Below are positions 24,216-36,290 of a stretch of DNA of 64,000 bases, one piece after another. This DNA comes from Linnemannia elongata (taxonomy: Eukaryota > Mortierellomycota > Mortierellomycetes > Mortierellales > Mortierellaceae). Under the pieces are notes generated by a model. The model saw only the letters and a program-made list of their open reading frames with translations, searched no databases and was not told the origin of the DNA. The stretch spans positions 1,426,001-1,490,000 of the forward strand of contig JAXBDG010000008.1 in NCBI GenBank assembly GCA_036320915.1, read 5' to 3'. How positions within the stretch are numbered: position 1 is the first letter of the stretch; each line of letters starts with the position of its first letter. The position numbers were made by a program, and so were the translations under genes.

Positions 24216-24298
24216 CCTCTATACTCTCCCCCTCTTCACTCTCCTCCTCTTCACTCTCCCCCTCTTCACTCTCCCCTCTACACTCTCCCCTTCTACAC
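24216..24298. repeat. Pyrimidine minisatellite, unit about 16-17 bases
   Basis: About five imperfect copies of a CTCTTCACTCTCCCC-like unit in tandem, all C/T/A on the plus strand. Confidence 0.8.
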
Positions 24299-24927
24299 CC
24301 CTCTTTCCTCCTTAGTCGTACAGCCCCTCTCGTCTCAAACAGTCCAAATGACACAACCCTGAAGCTTGCAAGGTGCACACAAAGTCCATATGATCCACGG
24401 TTCCCATTTGTACCAGGTTGCCAGTTCGTAAAAGGAACGAATCTGCTCAGTTGGACAAACCCCTTTATTTCACTCCCTTCTTGGCGATTCATCCCTCGTC
24501 AGAGTGTTAAGTCTTGTGAAAAGAGTGCTTGGACGTGCTGGAAGAAGGTGCCGTGGACCATGGTTGTGGTATCCCAGGCTTGGGTTGAGCTTTCCAGGGA
24601 TGAAATAAGATAGAATAAGGTTTGTTTGAGTGCCATAATCGGTGAACTGATCATTGCGTACAACATCCAACTCCCCTCATTCATTCACTTTACCTCTGTT
24701 GGACGTTAACTCGCTTTGTAATGATTTCTTCAAGTCACTGAAACTTATCCCAAGCGAGCCCTTTCGCTCACTTTTTCTTTACATTCTCATTCTTTCATCC
24801 CAACGCGCTCACTTTTCAAACTTCTCTCTTCTAATATCATCATCTTTAGACTTTCCTCTCTCTTCCACTCCCTCATTCTCCACGCTCTCCTGCCCCTCTC
24901 TATTTCACTCTGTCCCCTCCCCTCCCC

Positions 24928-24951
24928 TTTTTTTTTTTTTTTTTTTTTTTT
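24928..24951. repeat. 24-base T homopolymer
   Basis: An uninterrupted T run inside the pyrimidine-biased block. Its length is prone to sequencing error. Confidence 0.9.
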
Positions 24952-26770
24952 AATCACCCCTCAAGAAAACGCTCTTCTAGCCTTGCAACCTTTTCTGTTG
25001 CCCATCATTCCCTGGTACCTATCCTTCTCCGTCGCTTGCCTCCTTGTATATTTTGCCCTTTCCTTCGTTTTTAATATGGAATTGCTTTTTCGTCAATCGC
25101 TTCCCTCTCTCTTATTCTCTCCCTCGCTCTCCCTTTACGTCCACAAGTTTCCCTGTCATCCCTCGCGCTCGCTCTCTTGATCTTGCCGTCTCAACGCACC
25201 CCTCGTTTTGCTCCCTCGAAATTACCTACACCTCCGTGTTAATCCACCCTCTAATATTCTTGTTCTTGTATTACTACCATTTTTTGTTTCTCTTTGCACC
25301 CTCTTACCCTTCCATTTCTCATCTCTCCTCTCACTCTCTCTTTCTCTCTTCTCTTTTCTCATTCATCCTCTCTCTCTTCATCCATCTCTCGCCCTATTCT
25401 CTTCTTAACTATTGCTTTTGTTGTTTTTACTACATTCATATATACTTTAATTTCTTCTTTCTAATTGCCCACAATCACTATTGTCATTTTGCGTCTCGCA
25501 TTTGCGGTTCACATTTTTACATTCACTCTTCTTCGCATCTCTCACTATCTCAACTTACCTCACGTACTCACCTCCGCCATCGTCAAACAGTCTCCATCGT
25601 CACTCACCATTCCTTACTTGTGAGTCTTCCCTCCCTCTCCTTCTCACCTTCTCCAACAGCGGATCCTGATTTACTTTTGTGATCAAATACTCTTGGTCTC
25701 AATCACTGATTGTGCCTGGTTCAGTATTGCCAAAGGGGTTCGGATTGTGGGTGGCTCGTGCTTTGATCAACAATCGTACTGACCAGCAACACACAACGGC
25801 GAAAGGGGACACGGCGCAAACAATTGACGGACAATCACCTACCTCTTCCTGGCCAGTACAGTTCACTTTCACTGCCCATGCAACTCTCATCCGACTCCTC
25901 TTCATCCTACGAAATCACGTACTTCCCCCCTCTTTCACGTCCAAGAAACAAAACAGACGGGACCGTTCTGGACCCCACTTGATCTCTCTGTCCTTCTATC
26001 TCCACACTTCCACCCTCTTTCACTTATGCGCGATGTTAGTGCCAATGCCACCCACCTTCCTTCTTTCGCCATCCCTTTTTCGCCCTACTCCCTCCTCCTG
26101 TTCTGCCCTTCTATCCCCGCCGATTTTCTCTACCTCCTAGTCCTTCTCCCTTTATTGTCCTGGTCGTCCTCCTGCCCAAAAGAAATAGAGAAAAAGTCGT
26201 TCGAGGATGTTTTGGGCAATTTATATTAGCACCTCATGCGTAGCCTTGGGCTTTGCCCAAGAACCAGTTTTCTTAATTGCCCAAAATGTATCCTTCCCTT
26301 CCCTTCCCTGCTTTGCATTGTTTGCCTGTGGTCTGGCCTGGTCTGTGTGAACAAGCAAAAAAAACAAACACACAAACAAAAAGCACCCCCTTGAGCGCCT
26401 CCACCTCACCCCCTTTGAAAAAATGAGAGGCAGATAGAGAGAGGGAGTGGGAGAGAAAAAAAATACGAAAGAGGGAATCGGCCATGGGTTTGTTATGCGT
26501 GCTTTTAAGTCGGATCCACATTTTGAGAGAGGGGAGAGAAAACGAAAAGTTGTTGAACGTGGAAGCGAAGGATGAAGGGAAAAAAAGATGGACGAACAGG
26601 AGAGGGAGAGGAACAAGGTTGAAGGCGGCAGAATTGGAGGGGTGGGGATGCAGATAGCGAGAATGGGAAGGAGAGGGAAGGAGAGTAATGGGTACATGAG
26701 GGGTTATTGGTCGTTCATAAGCAACAAAAAAGTGGACAACAGTATGTAAGGCATTTTGAGCCTCGTTTTG

Positions 26771-26794
26771 CTCTCTCTCTCTCTCTCTCTCTCT
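26771..26794. repeat. (CT)n microsatellite
   Basis: Twelve uninterrupted CT units about 400 bases before the kinase start codon. Confidence 0.9.
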
Positions 26795-27176
26795 GTGGGG
26801 AAAGAACGGAGGTCCGAACTAAGAGAGTGAAGAGGGGGAAAGCGTTGAGTAATATAGTTCTTTTTAGCACCATACAGTGCACGAATTGACAATGGCGCCT
26901 TCTTTACTAACGCCTTTTGCTTTTGTTAACATTGACTTCGTTCATAGTGAAAGAACCACTCTTCTTGGTTTTAGCAGTTTCTCATTATAACATCCATTCC
27001 TGCCGTACTTTTATTTCGGCGTTTGCTCAACAACCAAGGGAGACATTCTTACTTGCTTACTCCACCTATTCAACACCTTGCTCACTCGCTGCTCAATCAT
27101 CCACTGGCTATTGTCATCGCCAGGTTTCCAACCCCTACCTTCACCTTTTTACTACCACCTATAATACCTACACATC

Positions 27177-30100
27177 ATGGGTGCAGGCTGCTGTAAAGAA
27201 GAGACTATCGACTTTACCTCTGAGAGTAAGTGACACCATTGGCAAACACGAAAAAATGCAACAGTTCACTTGCATGGATTCCACCCCCCTCCCCCTGCTC
27301 TTATATTTATTCATACTCCATGTCAATTAGTCATGCCACATGGCATATTGAAGAGTCTTTCCACCACCAACCCCCTGCCTCTTGCTGCATTCATCAACTA
27401 CATAATTGTCTTCTCGACTCAATTTTTTTTCTGACGTGATAAATAATGCGGTCTACTTGTGGCATATGCTGACACACATATTCGCCCTGTCTTTCTCCCG
27501 CAATTCAACTCTCACACATCCTCACTACCTACTCTACGATCTCTTTTTTCCTTCCTCTTTCCTCGTCTCAGTCGAGCTATCACATTTCCACCTCCTCCGG
27601 TCAGTTGGCAAGGGAGCCTTCGGAAAAGTCCGCGTCGTCCAGCACAAAAAGACCAAAGAGATCTACGCCCTCAAATACATCAACAAGGCCAAATGTATCC
27701 GCATGCGGGCCGTCGAAAACATCATCCAGGAGCGCCGACTCCTCGAAGAAGTCGAGTTTTCGTTGATTTGTAACTTGCGGTATGCGTTCCAGGATGATGA
27801 GAATCTGTTTATGGTCCTGGATTTGATGTTGGGTGGAGATTTAAGGTTTCATTTAGAGCGCGCGGGGCCGATGAAGGAAGAGGTTGTGAGGTTTTATGTG
27901 GCCGAGTTGGCTCTTGCTTTGGACGCTCTGCATTCTCGGAGGATTATTCACAGGTAAGTAACTTTGACCGATAAAAAATAATGACGGCGCATTATGTTTG
28001 TAGTATTGGTGAATGCAAGACTGGACTGTAGCTGATTTCGCACAAAACCATTTTTTTTTTGTATTCTTGTTTGCTTTTTATTATCATCACCCATAGGGAC
28101 CTAAAACCGGATAATGTGCTGCTGGATGAGCACGGCCATGCTCACTTGACAGACTTCAACATTGCGGTCTACTACAATCCCCAAAAGCCGCTGGTCTCAA
28201 TAGCAGGAAGCATGGCATACATGGCACCAGAGGTGCTTATGAGGAAAGGATATTTTGAATCGGTTGACTGGTGGAGTCTGGGCGTCGTCATGTTTGAGCT
28301 CCTCTTTGGTCGGGTAAGTCATCTCCTCTTCCTCTCTTCCTCCTTCCTTTGCAGTTGACACCCTTGTTTTTTTGGTTTTCATGCATCTGACGATGGGGTT
28401 TTTGGATTTGGCATCTATTTTTATTAGCGTCCGTTCAGGGGAAAGAGTAATGACCTGCTCACGAATTCGATCCTGCGGGACCCCTTGCCGCTCCCAGAGA
28501 ATGTCGAGGACATTATCAGTGCTCCTTGTTTAGACGTGCTCTCCAAGGTAAATGCCTCACTCCAAGATAATGTGATGACCTTGTGTATACGCTATCCCCA
28601 CACATCTTTTGATGAGAAAGGATCAGATTAGGACAAACCCTCATGTGACAATGCACGTTTTTTAATATCTGCGTATTTTCAAATTTGAAATAGCTATGCG
28701 AGAGAGATATTAGCAAACGCTTAGGATGTACGCCGGAGGGGCTGGACGCGTTCAAGCAACATCCTTGGTTCCAGGGCATTGAATGGGACAAGTTGGTCAC
28801 CAAGGAAGCGACTCCTCCTTTCGAGCCTGATGTAAATCCATTTCTTGATTCTCCTAGTTGTGTGCAACAATGCAATCCAAACTAATGGATCGAGTGTTCT
28901 AATGACCTTCTTTTCTATATCCCTTTCGTCTCTTGAAAAACACAAAAAATAGTCGAAAAAGGCAAACTTTGACGCGACGCACGAGTTAGAAGAGCTGCTG
29001 ATGGAGGATAACCCGCTCAAGGCCAAGAAGCGAGCACAGACATCTCCCGAAGTCGAGCTCTCGAGTGAGATGCAGTTGATGGAGGACAAATTTATTATTT
29101 ATGATTTCTCAAAGGTCAAGCGGTCGCATTCGCTTAGTCGACCCAATGGTGCTTCGGGCGGAAACAAGAGCTTGCTTCGGTCGGGGTCTACCGGCCATGG
29201 GCATGGGCATGGGAACGGGCACGGGCATCATCATGAGAGCAAGATGAGCATGAGTAGTGCGACGTTGGATGGGGTTCTGAATACGAGGAACAGTTCTGGA
29301 CATTTGCCGTCGATGGCGGGCACTAATGCAACGGGCCCGGGGGTGGCGTCGGCGGCTGTTGCGCAAGGTCCCGCGAAGATATATCGGCCCGAGAGTCCGA
29401 GTGATTTAGTGGGGCAGGAGAGGTTTAATCCAGATGAGGATCAACTTAACTCGACAACGACTACATCTGCGTCCGGCGAACACACTGTTGTTCCAGCTCC
29501 TCCTTCAAGTGGCAGGTCGACCTCGACCTCTCAACATCTTCAACCGTTGTCAAAGACGCCTTCGAGAGAGACGCAGGATACTATTGTCCAGCCAGCGGAG
29601 GACAGTGAATTTCTGCAGGAGGAACAAAGAGGTGTTGAAGAGTCTGCCGCATTGAGGTCAGTCAAGTCCACACCGACCGGTTCGCGAGCCCTGGCTGCTT
29701 CACAACAACAACAGCAGCAAGAGCCACAACCTGCAACATCAACAACAAATCTCGTTCAGTTCCCTTACGCAGATACAACAACCCCATCCTCTCCCGCCAA
29801 CTCCTCGGGTTCATCTGCCCTCTCAACCCCTGCCACAACGTACAACAACTCCCCAGCGCCTACCGATCCACATAAGCATGGCGCTGCAGGAACCGTCTTG
29901 TTCTCGTCACCCGATTCTGGGACCTCTCTGTCGACGATGGGGGGACCTTGTGGGAGTAGTGCCACGCCTTTGATGGATCCGGCGTCGATCCCAAACACGC
30001 CTGCGACGCTGAAGTCTAGAGCATTGAGAGGACGGGAGCCTTCGCTGGGTAATGCTGTAAGTGGGATGCCGCCCAAGGGTGGGCGGGCCTTTGAGTTGAG

Positions 30101-30539
30101 CTCACAGGCCCAACATGAACGCCATCATCATCAGAATGGACAGCAGCAAGCACAGGCGCCTAACCAACAACAACGACAACAACAACAACACCTCACACAT
30201 CAAAAAACCAACAGCCAGATCTCTGGCCATGGACGGCCCATGAGTGCCTACACGACCAGCAACGCCGGGTCCTTCCACGAGGCCATGATGGAGTTCCAAG
30301 AGACCCGTTCGATGACCTTGGCCTATCAGCCTCGGTTGAGAAAGGGTTCTTTGGATGGATTGTGTTCTGGTGGGAACAATAGTAGTCTGCCACCTCCTTT
30401 GCCACCAAACGCTGGGTCCAAGATGGCGGCGACGGATGGAGGGAGCCATGTTGCGGTGGCCACTGCGGAGCCGACATTGTCGGAAGAGGTTATCAGGACT
30501 AGTAGTGGCGGACTTGGTATGGCGACCATCTCTTTGTAA
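27177..30539 (+). CDS. STK32/YANK-family AGC serine/threonine kinase
   Basis: Six exons (27177-27225, 27572-27953, 28097-28313, 28428-28547, 28694-28831, 28953-30539) join in frame to 830 residues. The 16-residue first exon starts MGAGCC, a good N-myristoylation site with adjacent cysteines for palmitoylation. The kinase domain follows: GKGAFG loop at 29-34, catalytic-lysine motif ALK with K51, HRDLKPDN around 143-150, and APE further on. The metal-binding motif is DFN (163-165) instead of DFG. DFN plus a DLMLGGDLR hinge is the signature of the YANK/STK32 branch. After the kinase core, about 500 residues are low-complexity (Gly/His, Ser, Gln). Membrane tethering is inferred. The gene is convergent with eEF3. 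An AATAAA lies at 30604-30609. Confidence 0.9.
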
Positions 30540-30850
30540 ACCTCTGTATGTCCCCGTCCTCGCTCACTCGCTGGCATTTTTTGCATGTTTTGTTTTCGAG
30601 TAGAATAAAAACACCATTACTATTTTGCATGTCAACCCACAGAAACAATTGCCGTGTTTAAGGGAATGGAAAAGTCCTCTTTTTTAATTCTATCGTCTAG
30701 GGATGATTACATATGGATACAAGTTGGATGGGAGAACAGAAAATGCAAAAGTGAAGAAAGAGAGTGGAGTGTGTGTGGATGAAAACATGAAGAAGGTATC
30801 AAAAGAAATGAGATGAAGTAACAAAAAAAAACCGGGGAACCACACACTCC
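30540..30850. other. Convergent intergenic region, kinase and eEF3 3' ends
   Basis: The 311 bases hold both 3' ends, with an AATAAA for the plus-strand kinase at 30604-30609. Transcripts from the two genes may overlap here. No gene is supported. Confidence 0.6.
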
Positions 30851-33800
30851 TTAGTCAGAGTCAGTGTCGGCAGGCTTGGGGGTGCCCTTGTCGGAGGCCA
30901 ACCACTCCAAATGGCGGAGACGGCGACGGACCTCCTGTGCCTTGATATCGTTTCTCGACTTCTTCTTCTTCTTGTTGACGACCACGATGGGCTTCTCGGA
31001 ATCCTCAAAGTTGCTCTCCAGGACGGCGGACTTGCCGTTGCTGGTCAGCTTTCCGGCGTTGACGGTCCAGGTCTCGGGGCAGAGAGCGCCCAAGAACTCG
31101 GTGTTGTGGGAAATCATGATGACGGCTCCGCCCCAGTTGCGGATGGCGACAGCAAGACCTCCGAGGGACTCACGATCCAAGTAGTTGGTAGGCTCGTCCA
31201 GGACCAACATGTGAGGGTTGTTCCACATGGCGGCGGCAATGACGACCTTGACCTTTTGTCCTCCAGAAAGACCGCTGATCATGTTGTGGTCAGCAATGTC
31301 TCCGTCGAGACCGACATCCTCCAAGTGCTTGCGGATCGAGGCTGGGGAGAGGTCACGGTAGCCGAGACCCTCACGGGAAGCCTCACGGTCATCGAACTGA
31401 CGGATCAACTTGTCGAATCCGAGCTCGAGGAGCTTCTCGCGGGGCATCCAGGTGTTGAACTTGTGGACATGGTTCTTCCACTTGATCTCATACTGGAACG
31501 ACTTCTTGAGCTTCTGACGACCCATGATCATCTCGACCTGGCGCTTGGAGCCATCGCCTCCAATGACCCAGGTCTCCATCTGCTCGAGCTCCTCAGGGGT
31601 CATGGCGACCGTGGGCTTCTCAAGGACCTCACGATCGGCACCACCCTGGTAACGCCACTGGATGTAGGCGTTGGGGGTCTTCTCCAAGTGTTGCTCGAGA
31701 TGGTGGAAGGCATGCTGGGCAACGTATCCGATACGGAGGTTGGGATGTCTCCAGACGGTTCCCTCCTGGGGGTAGGTCTCTCCGGTCAACAACTTGATCA
31801 TGGTCGACTTTCCGGCACCGTTGGGTCCGATAACACCGACACGGGAGGAAAGAGAGAGCTGAACAGAGACGTTGTGCATCGAGGGCTTGGCGGCTCCGGG
31901 GTAGGTGAAAGTACAGTTGGTCATCTTCATGATCGCCTTGGTGTTGGACTTGACACCAACCAAGAACGAGGGCTTGGGGAACTCGAACTTGACGGTGGTG
32001 GCGGCAAGGGTGTAGTAGGACTTTGCCTCGGGCTTGACCTTGACGAACTCGGAGAGGTTACCCTTGTACATCTTCAGCTTCTTGCGCTCGTAGTGGAGAA
32101 TGTTGGTGCAGACGTTGTCGAGGAATCCAGAGTCGTGGGAGACGATGATGGAGGTGACGTTGGTCTGGCTGTTGAGGTAGTCCTCGAGCCACTTGATGTT
32201 GGCGACATCCAAGTGGTTAGTAGGCTCGTCCAACAGCAAGATATCGGCGTTCATCAACATGGCACGGGCCAACTCCAGCTTCATCTTCCAGCCTCCAGAG
32301 AGCGACGAGACAGTGTTCTTCTGCATCTCATCCGAGAAGCCGACAGTCCTGAGGGCGTTGACGACATCCTCGCGGGGGGTCGAAGCAAGCTTGACATCCG
32401 AGGCAACAAAGTCAACAATCGCCATCTCGCCCTGGTCACCCTGCAAGGAGTGCTCGACAAAGACAGTGCGGAGGACATCGGACGAAGGGAATCCGTCCAA
32501 CTTGCCCAAGGAGATGGCTCTCATCAAGGTTGACTTTCCGGCTCCGTTGGGGCCGCAGAGACCATAACGGTGTCCACGATGAAGTCTGAGCTTGGTGTGG
32601 TTCAACAACATCATTCCTCCGTAGGCGAGCGAAAAGTCAATGTTGCAGAGCTCCTCGCCTTCCTCGGTATCCTCGACGTTCTTGTCTCCGTTCAACTTGC
32701 GGTCCGCCTCGACGTAGTGCTCAGCAACGGTGTTAACAACAGCCTTGCCATCGGCGGCGGGCATGAACGCAGTGAAGTAATCGCCAAGGATCGAGATCCA
32801 CTCACGGGGAGACAAGTTCTCCTCCTTAAGCAAGACAATCGTCAACTGAGCGACATGAGCCTTGACGGCATCAAAGAAGGTGGGGAAGAATCCAAACTTG
32901 CCAACGGCCTTGTTGACAACTGTGCGGGCCTCGGCCTCGGAGGGGACAATCGAGTCCGACTGGGCAGCGGGGTCGACCTTGGTAGCACCTCCAGCCTTGA
33001 TGAGCGTGTTTCTGGCAGCAGTGGCCAAGGCACGAATCTCGGGGATGGCGGCAATATCAATAATACGCTCCAAACCGGGCAAGAGCTCGGGCAAGAACTG
33101 ACCAGCCTCGGCGGGATCCTTGACGAGCTTGCAGAGGTTGTCGACAATGATGGTGGTCTGGCGCTGGATGTGGGCTGAACGTTCGTTGAGGGCACGGACA
33201 AGAAGGGGGACCATGATGGCGAGAGCGGGGCCGTTCATGTCGGCAACAAAGGTAGTGGCGGACAGCTTCTCCATGACCTGGGGCACCTTCTCGGGGTGGG
33301 CCATGCACTCGCAGAGGTCCTTAAGATGGCGGGCGATATCGGGGTTTCCACCGACGTTGCAGACACGCAACATGGTCTTTGTAGCCTGGTCAGCAACCTA
33401 CGATTGAACAAAAAAAAAAAGATGCATATGTTTAGCGGGCGGGATTCTTTTTTTTCCGTCATCGTCATTGCCGTATCGTATCACTCCTTCAACGGGCAAT
33501 TGGATACTGAATTGAATGTAAAACCCTCCCCTTTAGAAAAGGTCTAGAGGCAGATAGTGAAAAAAAGAATTCCCTCGCTCTCTCCCTTTCTTATCGGTCG
33601 CAAACATAAAACGACGGAATAAGAATCAAAGTCAGCCAAACCCAACGAGCCAGCCTCTCTCTCTTTTTTTTTTTTCTTCCTTGCAGCTAATGAGTGCAAG
33701 GACCCCCTCCTCCCTCCTTGTGCCTCGTTCCTGTGTCCTTGCTCCTGTTGGCTGATTGTCTGTTGCTTAATCCTGTGTTTATGTCGAATCAGGTCCATTG

Positions 33801-34883
33801 CTCGCTAACCCGTGGGCAAAGAGAATGGCGCAGAACCCTTTTTTTCTCTCTCAAACTCTCTCTTTGCGTAAGAAAGAATATTATAATCCTCACGGATGCG
33901 TTATCATGCAACAAGGGGGGAAGGGGGACAAGGAACAAAAAACGCCGATATGAAAGCGAGACAAAGGAGAGAAGGAAACGGGGCACAGACATGAGGCGAT
34001 ATAGAAATAGCGCAGATAGTTGGGGTGATAACTGTGCAGGAAAAAAAAGGGGGGGGACAGGAACATAAAACATAAAAAAAGGATGCAGACACACACACAC
34101 ACATGCAGCCAGCATTCCTTTTGTTATGTTGCGCTCCTCTGTACTTCCAATGAAAATCCCGATCCCTTCACATGTGCGAGACCGACGGGAGAAAGTGAAA
34201 GAGAGAGGCGGAGTAGCTCACACAAGAAAAAAAAAGAGAAAAACACTATTTCCGTTTGACAATAATAATAACAACAAGAGCAAAGAAAAAATATTTACCT
34301 CCTTCTTGGTATCGGAGAGGCAGTCCTTGACAATGGGAATGATCTCGGGAAGGGCGACACCGACTTGGATGGGCGAGGCGTTTGAGAGATCGGCAAGGAT
34401 CTGGAGAGCACCAACTTTGGTCTGCCACTTCTTGCCGGGACCACCGATGCTCTGGAAGAGAATGGGCAAAACAATGGGGGCAGACTGCGAAGGCATGTTG
34501 GCCATGATGGCCAAGGCGGCTCTGGAGGCAGCATCCTGAACGACGGGTCCCTTGTCAGCATAGAGATCGAGGATCAGAGGCAAGAGGGGCATCAAGAAAG
34601 GCTCCGAGGGGCGGCCAAGAACATCAGCAAGGGCACAGATACCGATCAGGGCACCCTCACGGGCAAGACCCGACTTCTTGTTCTTGCATTCGGCCTCAAG
34701 GTTGGCGAGGATGTTGTTGGTCTTGAGGGAGATAAGACCCTCTTTTTGGACACGGGCAGCCATGTCCCTGGCGATAGCATCACATTCTTCAGAGGTGGCG
34801 GCGGTGTAGAGCTGGGAGAGCATCTCGGCGAGCTCGTTCATCTCGGTAGCAGCGGCACCGTTTTGCATCTCAACGGAAGGCAT
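30851..34883 (-). CDS. TEF3: Translation elongation factor 3
   Basis: Two exons on the minus strand (34883-34299 and 33397-30851) join in frame to 1043 residues, essentially the length of yeast eEF3 (1044). The order is HEAT repeats (about 1-320), four-helix region, ABC1, ABC2 and a Lys-rich tail. ABC1 has the Walker A GPNGAGKST near residue 476, the signature LSGGWKMKLELA and the Walker B LLLDEPTNHLD. ABC2 repeats Walker A, contains the eEF3-specific chromodomain insertion (KWKNHVHKFNTW region), and has LSGGQKVKVVIA and LVLDEPTNYLD. All catalytic elements are intact. eEF3 hydrolyses ATP to release E-site tRNA and drive late translocation on fungal ribosomes. The gene diverges from isoleucyl-tRNA synthetase, another translation gene. 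The single intron is long (901 bases). Confidence 0.97.
33398..34298 (-). other. 901-base intron of TEF3
   Basis: Bounded by GTAAAT at 34298 and a T-rich tract ending CGTAG at 33398 (minus strand). Its interior is low-complexity and A/T-rich with short CA and homopolymer runs. I looked for a C/D-box snoRNA layout and saw none that convinces. Introns elsewhere in the window are mostly 70-170 bases. Confidence 0.8.
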
Positions 34884-36290
34884 AATATATGTGTATGTGA
34901 AGGTGTGAGAGGAGGAAGACGAAGAGAGTGGAAGTGCAGTTGCTCAAGGTCGTTGAAGTTACAGCGGTTCAAGCAAAAGTATTATTATTTTGGCGGGGAG
35001 TAGGCCAAAAGGAGGTCGAGAGAGATAGAGAGGGGGGAAGAGAGGGGGGAGGGAGGGAAGGTAATGAGATGGTGGATGAAGAATGGGAAGAGGAAGAGAG
35101 AGGGAACAAACGAAGGACTGATGAGAAGTTTTTTTTATGGGTGCGTGGTTGGGGCCAACAAGGCCAAGGTCAGCTTAAGTGGCCTGGAGGCTGATAGGCT
35201 GAGGGGCTGAATGACATGTTACAAGCCAACGGACTTTTCTCTCTCTCTTTTTTTTTTTTTTTTTTTTTTTTTTTGTTCTTTCAAACACCGCAGAAGAGAT
35301 GAAAAAAAAAAAAAAAAAAAAGAGGCACTTAGTAAACAACAGCAGGACTGCTAAATTAGAGTTCCTTCCAGGCACCATCAGTGCCACATTGATATCATTG
35401 ATGCCATGCCCATGAGGACCAACAACTGAGTGGCAATAAAGGAGCACTGAGAGGAACAGGGGGACTGAAGGCGGAACAAGAAGGATGTGAATACATGATG
35501 GGTGTTAAAGTAACATGGACGACTTTATTTCATTTCAACTGGTGTGCATGCATTACATTTGCATACCTATTTCTGTACCAAAGATAGAGACTTTTACTTT
35601 CTCCCTAGACTGTCGACCTATTGTTATCAATTGGCGATCAGACCCGTCCTTTGCCAGATATCTATCATTCGGTTAGAGCTACATATTCACAGAGCCTGTA
35701 AGCGAACTTATTTTGTATGTCACCAACCATCTGGCAAGTTGTTCGCTCCTGCATTGATTGAACATCTGCCTGTTTCAACTTTGGAATAACAGAACAGTCA
35801 GTATGATGACGGTCTTATTATTGTGCCAATCCTGCACTCTTTCGACAAGCCTTCTGAATTGGTACAACGGCCAAAACCTCAACAAAGGCAGGAGTAATGC
35901 TTGATGTGGAGCACTATAACCGTCAGTATTTAACATAAGAGACGTGGAAGTGAGTCCTCCAGGGCCGTTGAAGTCGACATGGATGTGTGTGCCTCAGGAA
36001 TGAAAGAACGATATAGCAACAAAAGGAAGCTTCAAGCAGCTGCTACGCAAGGATAGGTTTTCCTATGGTCGCGTCCCTAGTCCGTTCCCCACTCCCCGTT
36101 GCAACAGTACTAGTTTGATGTGGGTGGGAAAGGAACGAAGTGACCAGCCAATCAGGCGGCGAAGATTAAGATAAGTTGAGTCATCCAAGCCACCGACAAC
36201 AAACGTGAACAAAGTGAATAAAGAGTGAACCACGCACGCAAGGCCAGTCGGCTTCAGTACCTCTCTCCTCTCTGCAACTTATTCAACACT
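34884..36290. other. Divergent promoter region of TEF3 and isoleucyl-tRNA synthetase
   Basis: 1.4 kb between two divergently transcribed translation genes. The TEF3 side is purine-rich on the plus strand (34930-35110), which is pyrimidine-rich in the direction of transcription. The middle carries a T27 and an A20 run. From 35340 to 36180 the sequence is of mixed composition with no supportable gene. Confidence 0.65.
35248..35321. repeat. T27 and A20 homopolymers facing each other
   Basis: T run at 35248-35274 and A run at 35302-35321, separated by 27 bases. The two runs are complementary and could pair as an imperfect hairpin. Run lengths may be inexact in any assembly. Confidence 0.85.

Larger units (their letters stand above)
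23170..27176. other. 4 kb gene-poor region, pyrimidine-biased
   Basis: I find no supportable gene on either strand. The region holds several simple repeats. From about 24660 to 26200 there is a striking C/T bias on the plus strand, and from about 26400 to 26700 a purine-biased block. Long open frames here consist of low-complexity Ser/Phe/Leu/Pro text and are composition artefacts. The right end must include the kinase promoter and leader. A non-coding transcript cannot be excluded. Confidence 0.6.

Noticed and set aside
24983..26229. Overlapping Ser/Phe/Leu-rich open frames in the gene-poor region
   Set aside because: C/T-only DNA contains almost no stop codons on that strand, so long frames arise by composition.
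30911..32533. 540-codon plus-strand open frame over eEF3
   Set aside because: Antisense shadow of the ABC domains; its composition is repetitive and it has no recognisable domain.
33398..34298. C/D-box snoRNA in the eEF3 intron
   Set aside because: No RTGATGA and CTGA pair at suitable spacing with a closing stem was seen on the transcribed strand.
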